In this document: one piece after another, positions 59,844-64,000 of the stretch
Layout: each line of letters starts with the position of its first letter
Position numbering within the stretch: position 1 is the stretch's first letter
Assembly: GCF_002192695.1 (NCBI RefSeq)
Contig: NZ_MTLG01000104.1
Coordinates: 1-64,000, forward strand
Origin: Achromobacter xylosoxidans
GTDB lineage: Bacteria; Pseudomonadota; Gammaproteobacteria; Burkholderiales; Burkholderiaceae_B
Direction: 5' to 3'
Length of the DNA: 64,000 bases
The notes under the pieces: model-generated
What the model was told of the DNA's origin: nothing
What the model saw: only the letters and a program-made list of their open reading frames with translations
Database searches by the model: none
Position numbers and translations under genes: made by a program

Positions 59844-61471
59844 TCGACGCTCCGGCCGCGGGGGGCGAACAGGCCTTGCGGCCGCTTTTGGACGAACAGC
59901 ACGATGAGCGCGAGGATGGTGATCTTGGCCATGACGGCTCCCGTGTAAGGCTCCAGGAATTTATTGACGCCGCCCAGGCCCAGCGCGGCGATGACGGTGC
60001 CGGCCAGTTGGCCCACGCCGCCCAGCACCACCACCATGAACGAATCGACGATGTAGCCGCGGCCCAGGTCCGGTCCCACATTGCCCAGCTGGGACAGCGC
60101 CACCCCGGCCAGCCCGGCGATGCCGGAGCCCAGGCCGAAGGCCAGCATGTCGACGCGGCCGGTGGGCACGCCCACGCAGTCGGCCATGCGGCGGTTCTGC
60201 GTGATGGCGCGCACGAACAGGCCCAGGCGGGTATGGTTCAGCAGCGCCCATACCAGGAACACCACGAAGAACGCGAAGCCGATGATGACCAGGCGGTTGT
60301 AGCTCAGCACCAGTCCGCCCAGCACCGTGACGCCGCCGGACATCCAGCCGGGATTGCCCACCTCCACGTTCTGCGCGCCGAACAGCGTGCGCACGCCTTG
60401 CATCAGGATCAGGCTGATGCCCCAGGTGGCCAGCAGCGTTTCCAGCGGCCGGCCATAGAGCCAGCGTATGACGGTGCGCTCCAGCGCCATGCCGACCAGC
60501 GCGGTCACGGCAAAGGCCAGCGGCAACGCCGCCAGCACGTACCAGTCCAGCCAGCCTGGCAGCCAGGCGCGGAACGCCGTCTGCACCACATAGGTCACGT
60601 AGGCGCCTATCATCAGCAGCTCGCCGTGCGCCATGTTGATCACGCCCATCAGGCCGAAGGTGATGGCCAGGCCCAGCGCCGCCAGCAGCAGCACGCTGCC
60701 CAGGCTGATGCCGTAGAACAGGTTGCCGGCCCATTCGATGGTGGCCAGGTGACGGTCGATCTGCTTGAGCGCACGATTGGCGGCCTCACGCACGCCGGCG
60801 TCGGGTTCGGCGTAAGCGCCGTCGCGTTCCTCGGCCAGCGCGGCCAGGGTAGGGCGGAAGGCGGCATTGTGGGTGGCGCCCAGCAGTTCCACCGCATGGC
60901 GTCGCTTGGCGGGATCGCCGCTCTTCAATTCCAGGTTGGCCTGCGCGATCAGCAGCGCGTCGCGCACCGCCTCGTTCTTTTCCGCGGCCAGGGCCTTCTC
61001 CAGCATGGGCAGGCGCGCCGGGTCGCCGGTCTGTTGCAGGCGGCGTGCCGCCGCCAGACGCTCGGCGGGCTGTTCGGAGTACAGGCGCGAGCCGGCCAGC
61101 GCGGCCTCGATGGCGCGGCGCAGGCGGTTGTTGATGCCTATGGCGCCCGCGTCCGCGGGAAGCTCGGCGGCGGCGCCCGTGGCCGCATCGGTGGCGCGCG
61201 CGCCGCCGTTGCCGATCAGCACGCGGCCATCGGGGGCGGCATAGAGCCGGTCCTCGCCCAGCGCCTGCAGCACCGCTGCGGCCTCGGGTTCGGGCAACTG
61301 GCCCAGCGCGGCAATCGCCTGGAGCTTGGCGTCCGTGTCGTCGCCGGCCAGCGGCGCCAGCAGGGCTGGGTCCACGCCGCCTGCCGCCGCCGGGGCGGCC
61401 GCGAGCGGCAGGGACACCAGCCATGCCAGCAGGAAACGACGCAGGTAGAGTGCGATTGCCGCGATGCGCAT
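59840..61471 (-). CDS. urtB: Urea ABC transporter permease UrtB with periplasmic HEAT-like extension
   Basis: This is a 543-residue permease. The last 290 residues are a LivH-type membrane domain (GLMGVINMAHGELLMIGAYVTYV; LETLLATWGISLILMQGVRTLFG). The first 250 follow a signal-like helix and carry alanine-rich helical repeats (AKLQAIAALGQLPEPEAAAVLQALG; PARLPMLEKALAAEKNEAVRDALL), as in other long UrtB proteins. The ATG at 61471 lies 20 bp after urtA. The extension may contact UrtA. Confidence 0.93.
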   Translation of the reverse strand: MRIAAIALYLRRFLLAWLVSLPLAAAPAAAGGVDPALLAPLAGDDTDAKLQAIAALGQLPEPEAAAVLQALGEDRLYAAPDGRVLIGNGGARATDAATGAAAELPADAGAIGINNRLRRAIEAALAGSRLYSEQPAERLAAARRLQQTGDPARLPMLEKALAAEKNEAVRDALLIAQANLELKSGDPAKRRHAVELLGATHNAAFRPTLAALAEERDGAYAEPDAGVREAANRALKQIDRHLATIEWAGNLFYGISLGSVLLLAALGLAITFGLMGVINMAHGELLMIGAYVTYVVQTAFRAWLPGWLDWYVLAALPLAFAVTALVGMALERTVIRWLYGRPLETLLATWGISLILMQGVRTLFGAQNVEVGNPGWMSGGVTVLGGLVLSYNRLVIIGFAFFVVFLVWALLNHTRLGLFVRAITQNRRMADCVGVPTGRVDMLAFGLGSGIAGLAGVALSQLGNVGPDLGRGYIVDSFMVVVLGGVGQLAGTVIAALGLGGVNKFLEPYTGAVMAKITILALIVLFVQKRPQGLFAPRGRSVE

Positions 61472-61491
61472 GGCTGCTTGTTCCCGGTGCG

Positions 61492-62745
61492 TTAGAGACC
61501 TTGCTTGCCTTCGTTGCCCGGGATGTACGGGCTCCAGGGCTGGGCGCGGATCGGACCCTTGCTCTTCCACACCACGCTGAACTGGCCGTCTGCCTTGATC
61601 TCGCCGATGTAGACCGGCTTGTGCAGGTGGTGGTTGGTCTGGTCCATCTCGATGGTGTAGCCGTCGGGCGCATTGAACTTCTGGCCGCCCATGGCCGCGA
61701 TCACCTTGTCCACGTCCGTGGTCTTGGCTTGTTCCACCGCCTGCTTCCACATGTGGATGCCGATGTAGGTGGCCTCCATCGGATCGTTGGTCACCACCGT
61801 ATTCGCGTTGGGCAGGTTCTTGGCCTTGGCATAGGCCTTCCACTTCTGGATGAAGGCGTCGTTGACCGGGTTCTTGACCGACTGGAAGTAGTTCCACGCC
61901 GCCAGGTGACCCACCAGCGGCTTGGCGTCCACGCCGCGCAGTTCCTCTTCGCCCACCGAGAACGCCACCACCGGCACGTCGGTGGCCTTCAGGCCGGCAT
62001 TGCCCAGCTCCTTGTAGAAGGGCACGTTGGAATCGCCGTTGATGGTGGAGATGACGGCCGTCTTGCCGCCGGTGGCGAACTTCTTGATGTTGGCGACGAT
62101 GGTCTGGTAGTCGGAATGGCCGAAGGGCGTGTAGACCTCGTCGATGTCGCTGTCCTTGACGCCCTTGGAGTGCAGGAAGGCGCGCAGGATCTTGTTGGTG
62201 GTGCGCGGGTAGACATAGTCGGTGCCCAGCAGCACGAAGCGCTTGGCGCCGCCGCCGTCTTCGCTCATCAGGTATTCGACGGCGGGTATGGCCTGTTGGT
62301 TGGGCGCGGCGCCGGTGTAGAACACGTTCTTCTCCAGCTCCTCGCCTTCGTATTGCACCGGGTAGAAGAGCAGGCCGTTGAGTTCCTTGAACACCGGCAG
62401 CACGGACTTGCGCGACACCGAGGTCCAGCAGCCGAAGACAACCGCCACCTTGTCCTGGGACAGCAGCTGGCGCGACTTCTCGGCGAACAGCGGCCAGTTC
62501 GACGCGGGGTCCACCACCACGGCTTCGAGCTTCTTGCCCATCACGCCGCCATTGGCGTTGATCTCATCGATGGTCATCAGGGCCACGTCCTTGAGCGACG
62601 TTTCCGAGATCGCCATGGTGCCCGAGAGCGAATGCAGGATGCCGACCTTGATGGTGTCCTCGGCGGCGAGTACCTGCGGCATCCATCCGGACATGGCCAA
62701 CAGGCTCACGGCGGTCAGTTGCTTAAGGGCTAGTCTGCGTTTCAT
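61492..62745 (-). CDS. urtA: Urea-binding periplasmic protein UrtA
   Basis: This is a 417-residue exported protein (MKRRLALKQLTAVSLLAMSG signal, possibly Tat-like) of the UrtA family: IKVGILHSLSGTMAISETSLKD, VAVVFGCWTSVSRKSVLPVF, NGLLFYPVQYEGEELEKNVFYTGAAPNQQ and MDQTNHHLHKPVYIGEI. It binds urea or short amides and feeds UrtBCDE. AGGAG lies before the ATG. A sigma-54-type promoter lies about 75-90 bp upstream. Confidence 0.95.
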   Translation of the reverse strand: MKRRLALKQLTAVSLLAMSGWMPQVLAAEDTIKVGILHSLSGTMAISETSLKDVALMTIDEINANGGVMGKKLEAVVVDPASNWPLFAEKSRQLLSQDKVAVVFGCWTSVSRKSVLPVFKELNGLLFYPVQYEGEELEKNVFYTGAAPNQQAIPAVEYLMSEDGGGAKRFVLLGTDYVYPRTTNKILRAFLHSKGVKDSDIDEVYTPFGHSDYQTIVANIKKFATGGKTAVISTINGDSNVPFYKELGNAGLKATDVPVVAFSVGEEELRGVDAKPLVGHLAAWNYFQSVKNPVNDAFIQKWKAYAKAKNLPNANTVVTNDPMEATYIGIHMWKQAVEQAKTTDVDKVIAAMGGQKFNAPDGYTIEMDQTNHHLHKPVYIGEIKADGQFSVVWKSKGPIRAQPWSPYIPGNEGKQGL

Positions 62746-62819
62746 GGTGACTCCTGAATGGAATGGGCCGGCCGCGCCGGCGAGAACGATCTGAAAACAC
62801 CCGACAACGAGGACCTAAA

Positions 62820-62835
62820 AGCAAAAGGCATGCCA
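62820..62835 (-). promoter_or_regulatory. Sigma-54 -24/-12 promoter of urtABCDE
   Basis: On the minus strand it reads TGGCAT-GCCTT-TTGCT, one mismatch from TGGCAC-N5-TTGCW, with GG and GC exactly 10 bp apart. It would give a leader of about 65 nt before urtA. Confidence 0.7.
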
Positions 62836-63059
62836 ACCGCGCGCGCACGCACGGTCCGCTATATGAAGGGGGGAAACGACACGCGCGCCAGTGAAGGCGG
62901 TGCGCGACGCGGCAGGGGCCGATCTGGTGCCGCATGCACAACATGGGTGCGCACGCCGCCCGTTGGCGGTGCGCGCGCGCCGCGCCGCGGCGCTGGCCGC
63001 GGGCCGCAAGCGGCGCGTTGCCGCAGGGAAGCGGGGCAGGCGCGGGGCGGCGGCCTACA

Positions 63060-63075
63060 TGGCACGCCGATTGCT
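63060..63075 (+). promoter_or_regulatory. Sigma-54 -24/-12 promoter of the allophanate hydrolase gene
   Basis: TGGCAC-GCCGA-TTGCT matches the sigma-54 consensus with no mismatch, with GG-N10-GC spacing. It lies 38-53 bp before the start codon at 63113, so transcription would start near 63087. Confidence 0.82.
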
Positions 63076-63087
63076 TGGGAATCCGTA

Positions 63088-63099
63088 CTTGTATACAAG
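63088..63099. promoter_or_regulatory. GntR-type operator at the predicted transcription start
   Basis: CTTGTATACAAG is a perfect 12-bp palindrome of the kind bound by FadR-subfamily GntR regulators (core TTGTATACAA). It sits right at the start site expected from the sigma-54 element, 13 bp upstream of the ATG, so a bound repressor would block transcription. Confidence 0.65.
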
Positions 63100-63112
63100 A
63101 AAGGACTCCAGC

Positions 63113-64000
63113 ATGAACGCCGTAGCAACGCAGAAGGGCCCGCTCGCCTGGACGATCGCGCAGTGGCAGGCCGCCTATCGCAACGAGGGCGCCACGCCCG
63201 AGACCTTGTTGGCCGCCTGGGCCGAACGCGGCAACGCGCCAGACAATGCCTGGATCAAGCGCGTGGACGGCGCCACGCTGGCGCGGCAGCTCGATGCCCT
63301 GCAAGGGCTGCTGGAAGCGGCCAACGGCGATCTGACGCGGCTGCCGCTTTACGGCGTGCCGTTCGCCATCAAGGACAATATCGACGCCGCCGGCTGGCCC
63401 ACCACGGCGGCCTGCCCGGAATTCGCATACACGCCCGAGGAAGATGCGACCGTGGTCGCCCGCCTGCGTGCGGCCGGCGCCATCCTGGTGGGCAAGACCA
63501 ACCTGGACCAGTTCGCCACCGGACTGGTGGGCACGCGTTCGCCGCTGGGCGCGGTGCCCAATACGTTCAATCCGGACTACGTCAGCGGCGGCTCCAGTTC
63601 GGGTTCGGCTTCCGTGGTGGCGCGCGGCCTGGCCGCTTTCTCGTTGGGCACCGACACTGCGGGCTCGGGCCGCGTGCCGGCGGGGTTCAACAACATCGTG
63701 GGCCTCAAGCCCACCAAGGGGCGGCTCAGCGCGGCAGGCGTGGTGCCGGCATGCCGCACGCAGGACTGCGTGTCGGTGTTCGCGCTGACGGTGGACGACG
63801 CCGAACTGGTGGCCGACATTGCAGCGGGTTGGGACGCGCGCGACCCCTATTCTCGCGCTCAGCCGGTAGGGAGCGGAAATCCTTGGCCGGCGCAACCCAG
63901 GCTGGCGATTCCCGCGCAGCTGGAATTCTTCGGCGATGCGCAGGCCGCGGCGGCGTTCGACCAGGCCGTGAGCGACCTGAAGGCCAGCGGCGCAACGGTC
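63113..64000 (+). CDS. atzF: Allophanate hydrolase, N-terminal part (runs off the window)
   Basis: The 296 visible residues are an amidase-signature domain. The catalytic Lys is in [13 protein letters not shown], and the Ser-cisSer-Lys region is in [35 protein letters not shown] (residues 157-190). [28 protein letters not shown] is typical of AtzF/allophanate hydrolases. AAGGA precedes the ATG. The enzyme hydrolyses allophanate to ammonia and CO2 after urea carboxylase; that partner gene is presumably beyond the window end. It is divergent from urtA. Confidence 0.9.
   Translation, partial: MNAVATQKGPLAWTIAQWQAAYRNEGATPETLLAAWAERGNAPDNAWIKRVDGATLARQLDALQGLLEAANGDLTRLPLYGVPFAIKDNIDAAGWPTTAACPEFAYTPEEDATVVARLRAAGAILVGKTNLDQFATGLVGTRSPLGAVPNTFNPDYVSGGSSSGSASVVARGLAAFSLGTDTAGSGRVPAGFNNIVGLKPTKGRLSAAGVVPACRTQDCVSVFALTVDDAELVADIAAGWDARDPYSRAQPVGSGNPWPAQPRLAIPAQLEFFGDAQAAAAFDQAVSDLKASGATV

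Larger units (their letters stand above)
62746..63112. promoter_or_regulatory. Divergent promoter region of urt and the allophanate hydrolase gene
   Basis: This 367-bp gap has no convincing gene. It holds a sigma-54 element on each strand (62820-62835 and 63060-63075) and a GntR-like palindrome (63088-63099). The GC-rich centre (62930-63010) could bind an enhancer protein such as NtrC, but I found no clear NtrC consensus site in it. Confidence 0.6.

Noticed and set aside
62921-62939. GGTGC-N4-TGCAC as an NtrC site between urtA and the allophanate gene
   Set aside because: The half-sites face the wrong way for the NtrC consensus (TGCACC-N5-GGTGCA), so it was not called.

Overview
The window is about 64 kb of high-GC chromosome from a betaproteobacterium of the Alcaligenaceae, most likely Achromobacter or a close Bordetella relative. 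The evidence is a Bordetella-style rhuIR-bhuRSTUV heme locus, several Bug-type TTT periplasmic binding proteins, two DUF4148 small secreted proteins, and the protein-level resemblance of most genes to that family. I see no rRNA, tRNA, CRISPR array, insertion sequence or prophage. Genes are dense, so most long reading frames opposite real genes are high-GC shadows.

Layout. 1-1.1 kb: 3' end of maeB (NADP malic enzyme) with a strong terminator. 1.2-2.7 kb: small secreted proteins and slyX. 2.8-5.6 kb: a PqqU/YncD-type TonB receptor convergent with a NifQ-like gene whose promoter carries a ModE-type (molybdate) box. 5.7-11.6 kb: cyoABCD (cytochrome bo3 quinol oxidase) downstream of the redox two-component pair regB-regA, with three GCGAC-N5-GTCGC boxes between regA and cyoA. 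11.8-15.7 kb: a DUF4148 protein, a copper operon (DUF2946-SCO1-PCuAC), an NlpD-like lipoprotein and an FNR-like regulator.

15.7-22.8 kb: a Fur-type promoter element leads into a substrate-binding protein, FecCD permease, ATPase, two paralogous unrecognised soluble proteins, a TonB receptor and an FmdE-like protein. This is the best candidate for an undescribed uptake or processing system. 22.8-25.1 kb: cystine-type ABC transporter. 25.2-30.5 kb: Tat-exported P1 peptidase, TrhA/hemolysin III, kynR-kynU and an amino-acid permease. 30.5-36.4 kb: VOC protein with its YafY/WYL regulator (matching operators at both promoters), a LysR-controlled TTT protein plus hydrolase, an exported 2H-phosphoesterase-like protein and a CopD-like membrane protein.

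36.5-44.5 kb: rhuI-rhuR-bhuRSTUV, a complete heme uptake and utilisation locus behind a Fur-like box. 44.5-52.7 kb: yajQ, a LysR gene, divergent ada-alkA and ogt alkylation-repair genes around a 15-bp perfect inverted repeat, a DUF3829 lipoprotein, dmlA plus a TTT binding protein, a PAP2 phosphatase and ArsC. 52.7-57.1 kb: DUF2946-TonB receptor-PepSY operon resembling the copper-regulated cruR-bfrG operon of Bordetella. 57.2-64 kb: urtABCDE (urea ABC importer) divergent from an allophanate hydrolase gene that runs off the window. Both have sigma-54 -24/-12 elements, which points to nitrogen-controlled urea use.

The overall theme is metal and heme acquisition (four TonB receptors, two iron/heme ABC systems, copper-handling genes), redox control of respiration and nitrogen scavenging. 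Regulatory assignments come from motif recognition by eye and have not been tested by any search.
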